A stretch of 5,500 nucleotides of DNA, from NCBI GenBank assembly GCA_948482865.1, contig CAOMHR010000112.1, forward strand, positions 1-5,500, in the 5' to 3' direction. The position numbers were made by a program, and so were the translations under genes. The notes under the pieces are model-generated. The model was not told where the DNA came from, made no database searches, and saw only the letters and a program-made list of their open reading frames with translations. The DNA comes from Christensenellaceae bacterium (GTDB taxonomy: Bacteria > Bacillota > Clostridia > Christensenellales > Borkfalkiaceae). Shown in pieces: positions 5,488-5,500 of the stretch (position 1 is its first letter; every line of letters starts with the position of its first letter).

Positions 5488-5500
5488 ATGATAAAGAAAA
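5488..5500 (+). CDS. Start of an unidentified gene (runs off the right edge)
   Basis: Only ATG plus three codons (MIKK) are visible, so no product can be assigned. The start is convincing: AAGGAG (5475-5480) lies 7 nt upstream, and a strong promoter sits at 5291-5319 with no other open frame between. The lysine-rich opening is compatible with a signal peptide but proves nothing. Confidence 0.6.

Noticed and set aside
1..5500. tRNA, rRNA, CRISPR array, transposase or integrase
   Set aside because: No cloverleaf, rRNA segment, spaced direct-repeat array or mobile-element gene was seen on either strand.

Overview
The window looks like a chromosomal stretch from a Gram-positive, Clostridia-like Firmicute of intermediate GC content. 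The reasons are the mcsA-mcsB-clpC protein-quality-control genes, strong AAGGAGG-type ribosome binding sites, sigma-A-type promoters, and a divergent NifU-like scaffold / GGGtGRT gene pair of the kind seen in anaerobic Firmicutes. The exact taxon cannot be read from the sequence.

Layout. Positions 1-201 (minus) hold the N-terminal 67 codons of a GGGtGRT-family protein, which runs off the left edge. Positions 204-929 (minus) encode a NifU/IscU-like iron-sulfur cluster assembly scaffold, transcribed just ahead of it. Positions 930-1118 are a divergent promoter region: an extended -10 promoter with a 15-bp palindrome over its -35 fires leftward, and a TATAAT promoter fires rightward. Positions 1119-5148 (plus) carry a tight three-gene operon: mcsA (zinc-finger activator), mcsB (protein-arginine kinase, overlapping mcsA by 8 bp) and clpC (HSP100 AAA+ unfoldase, 15 bp after mcsB). 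Positions 5149-5487 are a 339-bp non-coding stretch: a GC-rich hairpin just after clpC, a cluster of AT-rich palindromes, a near-consensus extended -10 promoter, then a leader made largely of what looks like a dispersed inverted-repeat element. A new gene starts at 5488 with a clear ribosome binding site; only four codons are visible.

How the genes work together. In the known Bacillus system, McsA activates McsB. McsB phosphorylates arginines on damaged proteins, and the ClpC N-domain binds phospho-arginine and passes substrates to ClpP. The residues this needs are visible here: CPTNLGTG and the RDxxRA pocket in McsB, glutamates 33 and 106 in the ClpC N-domain, and both Walker sets. The usual first gene of the operon, ctsR, is absent from its normal place and no CtsR operator was seen, so regulation probably differs from Bacillus. 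The leftward pair is probably an iron-sulfur unit, although the role of GGGtGRT proteins is not established.

No wholly new system is demonstrated. The points most worth a second look are the missing ctsR, the palindrome clusters at two promoters, the repeat filling the leader of the last gene, and a CxxC insertion-like substitution in the ClpC N-domain.
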